From: DATDDB01 sp035260545
GTDB taxonomy: Bacteria > Pseudomonadota > Gammaproteobacteria > Burkholderiales > Gallionellaceae
Length of the DNA: 64,000 nt
Assembly: GCA_035260545.1 (NCBI GenBank)
Contig: DATFUZ010000085.1
Coordinates: forward strand, 14,510-78,509
Reading direction: 5' to 3'
In this document: positions 33,285 through 41,002 of the stretch, piece after piece
How the letters are laid out: every line of letters starts with the position of its first letter
How positions within the stretch are numbered: the stretch's first letter is position 1
The notes under the pieces: model-generated
What the model was told of the DNA's origin: nothing
Seen by the model: only the letters and a program-made list of their open reading frames with translations
Database searches by the model: none
Position numbers and translations under genes: made by a program

Positions 33285-34801
33285 GACTTACTGTATTGAA
33301 TCTCGGATGCGATCAGTCTACCCGAAACCTCAGTAGCCTTCACCACAGCCAGATTGGGCCCCGGCGCCTTGTCCGCGCGCTTGCCAAACAGGACATGGAC
33401 AATGGCGCGGGACGCGCCCTGCTCCCAATCGGCCATTATTTCTTCCCCGCCCGTCTCCCGGAAGGCTTCGTGCGTCCATTCCGCAATGCCGGCGCGTCGA
33501 GCAAGTTCACCCAACCCTTCCTCAACCGCCTTAACCATCGGCAATTGCGGAAGCCGTTCCAGCCAGCGCGCATTACGGCCCAGCGCGTCGCCTGCCAATT
33601 GCAGCTGCCGTCTCCTGGCGGCAATTTCCATGGCGATAACCTCGACATGGGAAACGTCCGGGCTTGCCGCAGCGAGGACAGACAGCGCCGCGGCGACCGG
33701 ATGGCTGGCGGCATCTCCCATTACGTTGAACTGGGCAACGGTCTTGAGATCGGTCGGCCCGAGGGGAGCTGCCGTCTGAATGAATTTCTGCCTGGCCTCA
33801 AGCATGGCCCGGCCGGCCGACGCGCCGCCAAGCAGGTTGACCAGGAAATACTGGGTGATCAGGTCCGCCTGCCCCTGTCCATCCGCCGGCCCGTAGGCGA
33901 TTGTGCTGCTCCCGCAAAAGGCGGCCGCGCCATTGCTCAGGTACGTATTGCAGATACCAGATTGGGTGCCTTCCGGCGCGGGGTATAGCTGTGCGCCGTA
34001 ACAGCATTCCGCGGCGGCAATGGTTCCTATCTTAAGCTTGTTGTTGATCTGGGCCGCTTTCATTGCGTCGGGATATTGATTCCCGTCCTGCCCGTACCAC
34101 TTCGGATCATTGTTCGCCCCATGACAGTTGATGAAGTGGGAAAGGCTATCGAGCTGCGCGTTGCTCCAGTCCGGGCCGTCCGGCGGCGAGAGTTGCAGCG
34201 CGTCGGCATTGCCGAATATATTGCGCGTGCTCGCCGTGCTCGAATTGCGCCACACTTTCGCGCTGATCGCCAGGTATTTCTCATATATGCGATGCAGTTG
34301 CGGTTCGATGATGGCGGCAGCCCCGATCGCCTTGTTCAACGCATCCGGATTCTTGTTTCCGTTTATGCCGGGCAGCCTGCTGACAACGCGCGTCGGATTC
34401 AGGAAATTCAGAATGTTTCGCGAATACGCTCCGGAACAGGCATAGGGCAGGTCAGAAGGTACATCGGCATCCCCATCTCCCGCCAGGGGATTGTCCAGCC
34501 GCTGCATGGGAACGATGTCCGGCGCACCGAGTATTACCAGGTAATCCGGTCTCAGTGCGGTGCAGACAGCGTCAATGGCGGTCTTATTCTGGCGGTCATC
34601 GCCGGGATTGCTCACGGGTGGCGCATTCAAGCCCTGCATGATCTTCTGGTCGTCCAGATAAATGACCTTTGTGGTGATGCCGCGCTTGTCGTCGGCTTGA
34701 ATCAGGGTATCCAGCGCCTGCTGAACCGATGCGAAGCCCTGGCGGCTGTACAATGCTTCAAGTGCGCTTCCGTTTGAAACAATAACTTTCAATACTGGCA
34801 T
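33281..34801 (-). CDS. C25/gingipain-like (clan CD, caspase-like) cysteine peptidase
   Basis: The 506-aa protein shows the C25 layout. A strand-loop PDYLVILGAPDIVPM (about 85-99) is followed by the PSDLPYA and RVVSRLPG motifs. The His motif HFINCHG (His227) follows a hydrophobic strand, and 39 residues later the Cys motif IAAAECCYGA (Cys266, perhaps Cys267) follows another strand. In gingipain RgpB the dyad spacing is similar. There is no signal peptide or secretion domain, so it should act in the cytoplasm. The C-terminal 130 residues are helical. An excellent AAGGAGGT site precedes the ATG. It lies downstream of the 221-aa gene and overlaps the 74-aa gene. Catalysis is inferred. Confidence 0.78.
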   Translation of the reverse strand: MPVLKVIVSNGSALEALYSRQGFASVQQALDTLIQADDKRGITTKVIYLDDQKIMQGLNAPPVSNPGDDRQNKTAIDAVCTALRPDYLVILGAPDIVPMQRLDNPLAGDGDADVPSDLPYACSGAYSRNILNFLNPTRVVSRLPGINGNKNPDALNKAIGAAAIIEPQLHRIYEKYLAISAKVWRNSSTASTRNIFGNADALQLSPPDGPDWSNAQLDSLSHFINCHGANNDPKWYGQDGNQYPDAMKAAQINNKLKIGTIAAAECCYGAQLYPAPEGTQSGICNTYLSNGAAAFCGSSTIAYGPADGQGQADLITQYFLVNLLGGASAGRAMLEARQKFIQTAAPLGPTDLKTVAQFNVMGDAASHPVAAALSVLAAASPDVSHVEVIAMEIAARRRQLQLAGDALGRNARWLERLPQLPMVKAVEEGLGELARRAGIAEWTHEAFRETGGEEIMADWEQGASRAIVHVLFGKRADKAPGPNLAVVKATEVSGRLIASEIQYSKS

Positions 34802-34886
34802 GTCTACCTCCTTTTAAGTAAGCGATAAACCGGGACGGCGGCCATGCTGCCGCCGTCCCAGCCCTGTCTTCAATCAGCCGTCGGAA

Positions 34887-35552
34887 TCAGAGGCAAGGCA
34901 TGATCGTCTTGACCAGATCAGCGTCACCCTTCGAGGTCGGGAGGAAGGTGCCGGACGCACTGTTGTATGCAACAGAGATCTGGCTCACGCCGCCGCCGAA
35001 TTTCAGTTGGGTCATCGGAGAGGTGACGGTGGTGACGACCGTATTGCTTACCACCTGCGACTGCAGCCAGATGTAGACCGTGGTGTAGGGCATCATCACC
35101 GCGGTGCTTGCCAGCATGACGCCGGCGGCGGAAACGGCATTGTTGGCGATTGCCGTACCATTTACCGTGGCATCCTGGTACAGGCCAACCGTCATGAATG
35201 GCAGGCCGGAGTAGGAATTCTCCAGCGCATAGGAATCAGGGGCGCCACCGGATACGGGACCTGTGATGACGCCGGAGTCCGCAAGGGTGTACAACTGATT
35301 CTGTGCGGCCGGAATGCCTGTGGAAGAAAGCCGCGACAGCGTCGCACCGTTTACCAACTGGGCGGTAGACGCATAGATTCCGTATTGCTCTTCCCACGCC
35401 ACGGTATTGGCCTGCAGCGGCCTGAATACCTGCCAGGCAACGTTGGGCGCGGCTCCGGAGGTCGGCTTCGCAACGATCACGTTCGTCCCCGTCGCGTAAA
35501 TGGTTTCCAGTTGTTGATTGGTGAAGGCCACATCAAGTTCGTAATTCGGCAT
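34887..35552 (-). CDS. Unknown beta-rich protein of the peptidase operon
   Basis: The 221-aa soluble protein has no signal peptide. It starts MPNYELDVAFTNQQLETIYATG and has a conserved-looking WEEQYGIYAS motif near residue 68. Its second half is dominated by Val, Thr, Ser and Ala in alternating patterns (SNTVVTTVTSPMTQLKFGGG), as in amphipathic beta-hairpins. Only one Cys is present, second from last. I cannot assign a family. As the first gene of the operon with a strong AAAGGAAT site it should be abundant, and it is a candidate substrate or effector of the peptidase. The start at 35552 is clear; the upstream extension is Arg-rich shadow. Confidence 0.75.
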   Translation of the reverse strand: MPNYELDVAFTNQQLETIYATGTNVIVAKPTSGAAPNVAWQVFRPLQANTVAWEEQYGIYASTAQLVNGATLSRLSSTGIPAAQNQLYTLADSGVITGPVSGGAPDSYALENSYSGLPFMTVGLYQDATVNGTAIANNAVSAAGVMLASTAVMMPYTTVYIWLQSQVVSNTVVTTVTSPMTQLKFGGGVSQISVAYNSASGTFLPTSKGDADLVKTIMPCL

Positions 35553-35731
35553 AACGATATTCCTTTCAATTGCTGGTTGAATGAACGTGCGCGGCAGGCG
35601 GAGCCGCCGTGCACTGAAGGAATCGCGACGAGGCCCCCTCTCCTCACTCACTCTATTCGTTACAGGACAATCTGACCTCGTGTCGCGACTCCGCATGAAC
35701 GATAACCGGCCGCGCGTCCACTAATAAGTAT

Positions 35732-35770
35732 CGTTACGGTAACGCCGGCCACGCGTTACGCACGTATAGG
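35732..35770. promoter_or_regulatory. Candidate operator upstream of the peptidase operon
   Basis: A perfect inverted repeat CGTTAC-G-GTAACG (35732-35744) is followed by a second palindromic box GCGTTACGC (35753-35761) and by CGTATAGG (35763-35770). The same CGTATAGG and CGTAAC boxes recur at 37067-37101. The site lies between the first TolB-domain regulator gene and the 221-aa gene, about 180 nt upstream of the latter's start. Binding by the regulators is inferred. Confidence 0.5.
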
Positions 35771-35839
35771 ATGCTGCGGCGCAGAATGGGGAAATAGTGC
35801 AGCCCGCATAATTTCCCACCGGAAAAAGCCGAGCGTTGC

Positions 35840-36619
35840 TCATGCTGTCCGTTTCAGTGCGGCGCATATGGACCGCGCGAGTTCTTCCTCCGACGCAATC
35901 GAAAAATCCTCCCGGCGATCGAATTGCTCGGACCACACGATGCTCCCGGTCGCCACCTCCAGGATGCGCGCGGTAATCCTCATTCGGCCGGAGTCCGTCT
36001 GCACACTGCCGTCCAGCGCATAATCACCATCACCGCGCCTGGTGGATCTGCATCCTGGCAGATGCCCGTCCTGGCAGGGCACAGCGGCAGCGTTCGCGCC
36101 CACGATCACGTTGCCGAACTCGCGCTGGATGTGATGAACCAATTCTTCATAAAGACCCTCCGTGAAGGACTCAGCGGATACATGCAGAGATACGCACTTG
36201 AATGGCGCCACCTTCAATAACCGAATCTCCGGTACGCCGCCGGCACTTCTTTCAACGCGCCGGAAGACCGGCATATAGCTCCCGGCCGGAATAGTGATTT
36301 CAACGGACGGCGCCGAACCTGGAGACGCGTAATAGGCTTTCAGTTTTGCGCGCAGGCGCCCCACCTGAACCCGGACGATGGGGTCTTCAGTAGTGCTGTA
36401 TGCCAGTGGACGGCGGTCGAACACCCGGATGCCAATTGCGTATTCGCTCATCGCCCCTGTGTCGCGCTCGATCGCCTTCTCGACAAGATATTCCAGCAAT
36501 CGCCTCATACGCGGTGACGCGCTGAATAATTGGCTGTTCAGAATGGACTTGCAGGCCATGTGCACGTCTGCATCCTGAATGTCAACGGCGGCCTCCCCAA
36601 TAACTTCGTCCGACATCAT
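35840..36619 (-). CDS. Regulator: winged-helix-like domain plus TolB/FlgO-like domain (paralog 1)
   Basis: The 259-aa product (from MMSDEV) has two parts. Residues about 15-125 form a domain I know from the N-terminus of TolB/adenylate-cyclase-type regulators: RMRRLLEYLVEKAI, YAIGIRVFDR, DPIVRVQVGRLRAKLKAYY and IPAGSYMPVFRR. It is thought to bind DNA. The C-terminal 110 residues match the FlgO/TolB-N fold: EGLYEELVHHIQREFG, YALDGSVQTDSGRMRITARI and SIVWSEQFDRR. No TM segment is seen. It is clearly paralogous to the gene at 37201-38034 and lies directly upstream of the peptidase operon. An alternative start at 36724 is possible. Confidence 0.8.
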   Translation of the reverse strand: MMSDEVIGEAAVDIQDADVHMACKSILNSQLFSASPRMRRLLEYLVEKAIERDTGAMSEYAIGIRVFDRRPLAYSTTEDPIVRVQVGRLRAKLKAYYASPGSAPSVEITIPAGSYMPVFRRVERSAGGVPEIRLLKVAPFKCVSLHVSAESFTEGLYEELVHHIQREFGNVIVGANAAAVPCQDGHLPGCRSTRRGDGDYALDGSVQTDSGRMRITARILEVATGSIVWSEQFDRREDFSIASEEELARSICAALKRTA

Positions 36620-36724
36620 GGAAGCCGGGTCAGGGCGCATGCGTGGCATCGCTGGAAGGCGCTTCCCGCACCCCTTGTCTCCCGCTGGGGTCGTCCGCCA
36701 GGAATAGGGCGGCGGCTGGTCCAT

Positions 36725-37200
36725 ACTTCCGGCAATGGGGGACTCGCCCGCCTATCCCACGTGAATATGCATGGCAATCGCGCTGACCTGCTGCGACATG
36801 ACACGCGCAATGTCGGCCGAAATGGCGCCGGAGCGACGCCTTGAGAGCACTATGTACGAATGATCCGAAGCAAGGCATGGCGTTGCTAAGTCAATGCCTC
36901 AGGACGGCCTGCATCTTGGTTGACTTGATTTTTAATCAGGGCATGCATCGCGACGTCGCCGCCGGCGTGCCCTACCTCCCTTGACTATTATGGACGCCAG
37001 AAAAGGCGCCCTATGCGGCGCGAACCGCGACGCGGCCACTTAAGCGTGGTGACGGCACAATACCGTCGTATAGGTATCCGTAAAAGTGTCGTAACCGTAA
37101 CATACAGCGCTGTTACAGTGGGGTTAGGGAAAGGGCCAGCCTACCCGGACGGGCGGCGGAGAGTGCGGAACGGAAAGTCCGCCGGGGGGCGCGAAACGGC
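36725..37200. promoter_or_regulatory. Spacer between the two regulators with a candidate operator
   Basis: No gene is evident in these 476 bases. CGTATAGG (37067-37074) is followed 15 nt later by the tandem direct repeat CGTAAC-CGTAAC (37090-37101) and then TGTTAC. These are the same boxes as at 35732-35770. The site precedes paralog 1, so paralog 2 or paralog 1 itself could act here. Composition is locally less GC-rich than the flanking housekeeping genes. Confidence 0.5.
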
Positions 37201-38034
37201 TTAGCAGCCGCGCAAGAAGGCGGTTAATCGACCACAGATGGAATAGGCGAGTTCTTTTCTCTGATCAAGGCTCAATGATGGCATGCGGTCGAATTGCCCG
37301 GACCAAACCACCAGCCCCTGGGACGCGTCTAACAGCCGGATGGTTGCCCTGAGCCTGGCCGCTTCTATGCGCACGCTTCCCTCGATCAGCCGGCCTTCAG
37401 CCTGCTGCGGGGAGGAGGGGGGGCAACGCCGCACCAATGCGGAAAGCGCGCCCTCGCCGGCGATGTATTCCCCCACCGTGCAGCCGCACTCCTTGAACAG
37501 AAGATGCAGGAGTTCCTCGCGCAGACCTTGCACAAACGGCTCCCCGTCTGCCAAGCGCGAAAGACACCGGATGCCGCTGATCGCAACCGAAGAGGCCTTG
37601 CGCGGCTGTCCTCCGCCGGCATCTGTACGCCGGATGGACGGCAGATAGCAACCCAGCGGGATGGAGATCCTGATATTCGCGGAAACACCTTCAGTCGAAT
37701 AATAAGTCTTGAGCTTACGACGCAGTCGCCCGACCTGAACGCGGACGACAGGATCGTCGTTCGTGTTATAGGTAGCCGCATCGCGCTCGAAAACCTCCAG
37801 GCCGACGGAGAATTCGCCAACGTTTCTCGAATCTCCGGAAATCGCCTTCTCCACCAGAAATCTCAGCAATTTGCACATGCGCGGCGCATTCGCAAACAGC
37901 GGGCTTGTCGTAACGGCTTCGCAGGCCAGGCGCGCCTCGTCGCCCGAAACCGCCACCGGGCTGTCCGCCGCAATGCCGCGCTGCTCACTCACGCCTCCAG
38001 CTTCCTCCCGCCTTATCAAGGGATAATTCCACAT
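37201..38034 (-). CDS. Regulator: winged-helix-like domain plus TolB/FlgO-like domain (paralog 2)
   Basis: The product is 277 aa, organised like paralog 1. The N-terminal domain has RMCKLLRFLVEKAI, FSVGLEVFERD, DPVVRVQVGRLRRKLKTYY and IPLGCYLPSIRR. The TolB/FlgO-like C-terminal domain has VQGLREELLHLLFKECG, GSVRIEAARLRATIRLLDASQGLVVWSGQFDR and a basic tail. The two differ most in the middle of the C-terminal domain. The start is uncertain: ATG 38034 has only a weak site, and GTG 37992 follows GGAGG too closely. It is the most upstream gene of the module, about 0.5 kb before paralog 1. Confidence 0.78.
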   Translation of the reverse strand: MWNYPLIRREEAGGVSEQRGIAADSPVAVSGDEARLACEAVTTSPLFANAPRMCKLLRFLVEKAISGDSRNVGEFSVGLEVFERDAATYNTNDDPVVRVQVGRLRRKLKTYYSTEGVSANIRISIPLGCYLPSIRRTDAGGGQPRKASSVAISGIRCLSRLADGEPFVQGLREELLHLLFKECGCTVGEYIAGEGALSALVRRCPPSSPQQAEGRLIEGSVRIEAARLRATIRLLDASQGLVVWSGQFDRMPSLSLDQRKELAYSICGRLTAFLRGC

Positions 38035-38375
38035 GTCCCGTCACTTATCCGGATTTTAGGCAATGAGCAGGTTCGCAACGCCGTGACCAGCATGACGATG
38101 ACGCCAGCCAGAGCACCGAAAGCGGTTGACGTATCCTCTATCGCTGAACCCGGAGAATGCACCCGCTGACATGCAGTTGCGATGTCCGCTCTTCCACGCG
38201 GAACGTAACCAACAATATCCGGTGCGTAAACTATCTATCCAGCTAGTTGTCTTACTCAATTCTTTCTGCTACGTCGCCCTATGCGTGATGCATGCGCACG
38301 AGTGCCATGCCAAAATTTGCCAGAACACCGAGTGATATTTAAGCCGGATTTCGGCTTTCCGCACCTGTCGCCCCG
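38035..38375. other. Low-GC spacer at the right edge of the accessory module
   Basis: I see no convincing gene. The stretch 38209-38336 has lower GC than its surroundings (CTATCTATCCAGCTAGTTGTCTTACTCAATTC). A CGTAACC half-site occurs at 38204-38210, upstream of paralog 2. A small inverted repeat, AAGCCG-GATTT-CGGCTT (38341-38357), closes the region. Composition change suggests foreign or decayed DNA. Confidence 0.45.
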
Positions 38376-38440
38376 GCCATGGAGGCCCACGCCCTCACCC
38401 GCTGCTTTAATGGCTTTGCCTCGATGGACAGCATTACCCC
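38376..38440 (+). pseudogene. Decayed 5' fragment of an ABC ATPase gene
   Basis: These 65 nt align without gaps to 39415-39479, codons 4 to 25 of the intact ABC ATPase gene, with about 50 of 65 identical. The translation AMEAHALTRCFNGFASMDSIT parallels AIETIALTRRFNGFTAVDGIS. Most differences are at third codon positions, so the fragment descends from a functional gene. It ends abruptly 5 nt before a parC 3' fragment. Confidence 0.75.
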
Positions 38441-38445
38441 AAGCG

Positions 38446-38497
38446 CCGCGGCGGCAAGGTGGTGGACACCAGGCTCAAGTCGCTGAAGCTGGCCTAA
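38446..38497 (+). pseudogene. Decayed 3' end of parC
   Basis: These 52 nt align without gaps to 32952-33003, the last 17 codons of parC, with the stop codon in register and about 42 of 52 identical. The translation GGKVVDTRLKSLKLA-stop parallels GKPVDTKLKSLTLP-stop. It is followed by a GC hairpin and T-rich run (GCGCGCTTCCCGGTGCGCGGCTTTTC, about 38510-38535) that could be an old parC terminator. It is fused to the ABC fragment on its left. Confidence 0.78.
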
Positions 38498-38610
38498 CCC
38501 GCCGCAACAGCGCGCGCTTCCCGGTGCGCGGCTTTTCTGTTTTCGGGGCCGTTTTGCCAAGCCCGGCACGGTGCTAGAATTCCCGTGGACAATTTCACGG
38601 GAGCCGGAGC

Positions 38611-39309
38611 ATGAGCCAACGGATGCTGTTTGACATCAGCTGGGCCGCGATCATCGCCGCCATGCTCGCCATGGTCGTCGGGCACACCGGCGCCACGCAT
38701 CTCAGCTGGGAGGCCAACGAAATCAGCACCTATGCGGCGCAGGCACCGCACCAGAACTGGATCACCGCTGGCATGCTGCTGCCCTGCGTCGCCTTCGCCT
38801 CCATCAGCATGCTCATTTCCCGTTACCGCGTCCTCGGCGATTCGGCGTTCGCCCACTTTGCGCCCCTGCTTGCGGGCGCGGCCATCGGCGGATTGATGAC
38901 CCTGGCGACCTTCAAGGAGGCCGCCCCCACCACGGCGGCCGCACTGAAGACGGCGGGCCTCGAGGCAGTGGTGCAGCAATCGTTCCACAATGCCGGGCTG
39001 ATGGGGTTCTTCTTCGCTACCGTGCTGCTGGTCATCCTGACCGGCACGCTCGTGGCGGCAAACGCCGCCACACGGCGTCACAAGCTGGCTGCCGCGGCGG
39101 CCGTGCTCCTCGGCATTGCAGCATTACCCCTGATGGAGACGCCCTGGCCCCGCCTGCTGGACATCCCCGGTCCGGCTTTGGGGTTGACGCAGCGCGCCTC
39201 GCTATTCAGCCTGTGGCTGGGCGCGGTGCTCATACTTGCAGGGCTCCAGCCCGCTCTGCGGCCCCGGCGGCCGGCAGGCCGCGCCTCCGGTCCCGCGCAC
39301 GCCGGTTGA
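38611..39309 (+). CDS. DUF998-like integral membrane protein
   Basis: The 232-aa protein has six predicted TM helices (about residues 9-27, 50-70, 84-103, 123-146, 155-173 and 190-210) and short loops. The loop HLSWEANEISTYAAQAPHQNW after TM1 and FHNAGLMGFFFATVLL later match the general look of DUF998 proteins. The function of that family is unknown. GGAGCCGGAGC precedes the ATG. It lies between the parC/ABC scar and the ABC transporter; whether it is part of the exporter unit is unclear because about 95 nt separate them. Confidence 0.75.
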   Translation: MSQRMLFDISWAAIIAAMLAMVVGHTGATHLSWEANEISTYAAQAPHQNWITAGMLLPCVAFASISMLISRYRVLGDSAFAHFAPLLAGAAIGGLMTLATFKEAAPTTAAALKTAGLEAVVQQSFHNAGLMGFFFATVLLVILTGTLVAANAATRRHKLAAAAAVLLGIAALPLMETPWPRLLDIPGPALGLTQRASLFSLWLGAVLILAGLQPALRPRRPAGRASGPAHAG

Positions 39310-39405
39310 TACACTCCTGTTACAAACCACGGGGCTGATTCTTGCTAGAATCAGCGCGATGACCGGACACCGAAATAGCCATTTCACCCTGCGGCCCGCG
39401 TTGAC

Positions 39406-40203
39406 ATGCCCCCTGCCATAGAGACCATTGCCCTCACCCGCCGCTTCAACGGCTTTACCGCGGTGGACGGCATCTCCCTGACCGTCGCGCCAGGCCAGAT
39501 CTTCGGCCTGCTCGGGCCTAACGGCGCGGGCAAGAGCACCACCATCAAGATGCTCACCACCCTGCTCACCCCCACCTCGGGTACGGCCCGTGTAGCGGAC
39601 CACGACGTCGTGGAGGCGCCGGTGGAAGTCAGGCGGGCCATCGGCTATGTTCCGCAGATGCTGTCCGCCGATGGCTCGCTCACCGCCGCCGAGAACCTGC
39701 TGCTCTCGGCCCGGCTGTATGGCGTGCCGCCCCGCGTGCGCGGCGCGCGCATTGCGGAAGCCATCGCCTTTTCCGGGCTGGAGGAATTCGCCGGCAAGCT
39801 GGTGAAAACCTATTCCGGCGGCATGATACGCCGCCTGGAACTGGCGCAGGCCATGCTGCACCATCCCGCCGTGCTGTTCCTGGATGAGCCCACCATAGGC
39901 CTCGACCCGGTGGCGCGCAGGGCGGTGTGGGAAAGGCTGCAGGCGCTGCGCCGCGACTACGGCATGACCATCCTGCTCACCACCCACGACATGGAGGAGG
40001 CCGACGTACTGTGCGACGAATTGGCAATCCTGCTGGAAGGACGCATCGCCGCAAGGGGCAACCCGCAACAGCTCAAGGCGGATACGGGCCCGGAGGCCAC
40101 GCTGGACGACGTGTTCGTGGCGGTAAGCGGCGGCACCATGCAGGAAAGCGGCAATTACCACGACGTGCGCCAGCAGCGCACCACGCTGCGGAGGCTGGGC
40201 TGA
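39406..40203 (+). CDS. ABC-2 exporter ATPase (DrrA-like)
   Basis: The 265-aa ATPase has Walker A GPNGAGKST, Q-loop YVPQMLSADGSLT, signature YSGGMIRRLELAQAM, Walker B AVLFLDEPTIGLDP and switch His in LTTHDMEEAD. The C-terminal LDDVFVAVSGG is typical of the daunorubicin-resistance (DrrA/CcmA) branch. It powers the ABC-2 permease that starts 1 nt after its stop. The substrate is unknown. Its first codons have a decayed double at 38376-38440. Confidence 0.94.
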   Translation: MPPAIETIALTRRFNGFTAVDGISLTVAPGQIFGLLGPNGAGKSTTIKMLTTLLTPTSGTARVADHDVVEAPVEVRRAIGYVPQMLSADGSLTAAENLLLSARLYGVPPRVRGARIAEAIAFSGLEEFAGKLVKTYSGGMIRRLELAQAMLHHPAVLFLDEPTIGLDPVARRAVWERLQALRRDYGMTILLTTHDMEEADVLCDELAILLEGRIAARGNPQQLKADTGPEATLDDVFVAVSGGTMQESGNYHDVRQQRTTLRRLG

Positions 40204-40204
40204 G

Positions 40205-40975
40205 ATGCTGGCGTTCTTTCTGCAAAGCGGCGCAATCGCGGCAGCGGAACTGAGCAAGATCCGGCGCGACCCGACCGAACTGTTCTCGCGCGCGGTCCAG
40301 CCCGTATTGTGGCTGGGGATCTTCGGCCAGGTGTTCAGCCATGTGCGCGACATCCCCACCGGCGGCATCAGCTATCTCGCCTTCATGACGCCCGGCATCC
40401 TGGCGCAAAGCGTGCTGTTCAGCGCCATCTTCTACGGCATCGCGGTGATCTGGGAGCGCGACCTCGGTATCGTGCAGAAGCTGCTGGTGTCGCCAGCCAA
40501 CCGCGGCGCCCTGGTGCTGGGCAAGGCGCTGGCCGCCGGCTTGCGCGGCCTGGTGCAGGCGGTCATCGTCTACCTTGTCGCCGCCCTGCTCGGCATCGGC
40601 CTGCGCTGGGAAGCGTCGTCCATGCTGCTGGTGGCGCTGGGCGTGATGCTGGGCTCCTGCATCTTCTCCACCTTTTCGCTCATCATCGCCTGCATCGTCA
40701 AGACGCGCGAGCGTTTCATGGGCATAGGCCAGGTGCTGACCATGCCCATGTTCTTCGCCAGCAACGCCATCTATCCGCTGCAGATCATGCCCGGCTGGCT
40801 CAAGACCATCGCCATCTTCAACCCGCTCACCTATCTGGTGGACGTGCTGCGCCATGCAATGATCGCGGGCGGCCGCTCCGCCCACGGGCTGCCCGTCGAT
40901 TTCGGCGTGATGGCCCTGCTGTTCCTGGCGATGCTGGCAATCGCCGCGCGACTCTATCCCGGACTTGCGCGATAA
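40205..40975 (+). CDS. ABC-2 type permease
   Basis: The 256-aa membrane protein has six predicted TM helices and the ABC-2 signature in the last third (MPMFFASNAIYPLQIMPGWLKTIAIFNPLTYLVDVLRHAM). It forms a dimeric exporter with the ATPase upstream, 1 nt away. The N-terminus ELSKIRRDPTELFSRAVQPVLWL is usual for DrrB-like proteins. The following dienelactone hydrolase gene is 27 nt downstream and may be in the same transcript. Confidence 0.93.
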   Translation: MLAFFLQSGAIAAAELSKIRRDPTELFSRAVQPVLWLGIFGQVFSHVRDIPTGGISYLAFMTPGILAQSVLFSAIFYGIAVIWERDLGIVQKLLVSPANRGALVLGKALAAGLRGLVQAVIVYLVAALLGIGLRWEASSMLLVALGVMLGSCIFSTFSLIIACIVKTRERFMGIGQVLTMPMFFASNAIYPLQIMPGWLKTIAIFNPLTYLVDVLRHAMIAGGRSAHGLPVDFGVMALLFLAMLAIAARLYPGLAR

Positions 40976-41002
40976 TTTCCCCAACTTGACCGAGAGGACC
41001 CC

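Noticed and set aside
34887..35552. Bacterial gasdermin call for the 221-aa protein beside a caspase-like peptidase
   Set aside because: No gasdermin N-terminal pattern or lipidated N-terminal Cys is visible; the analogy is kept only as a hypothesis in the module finding.
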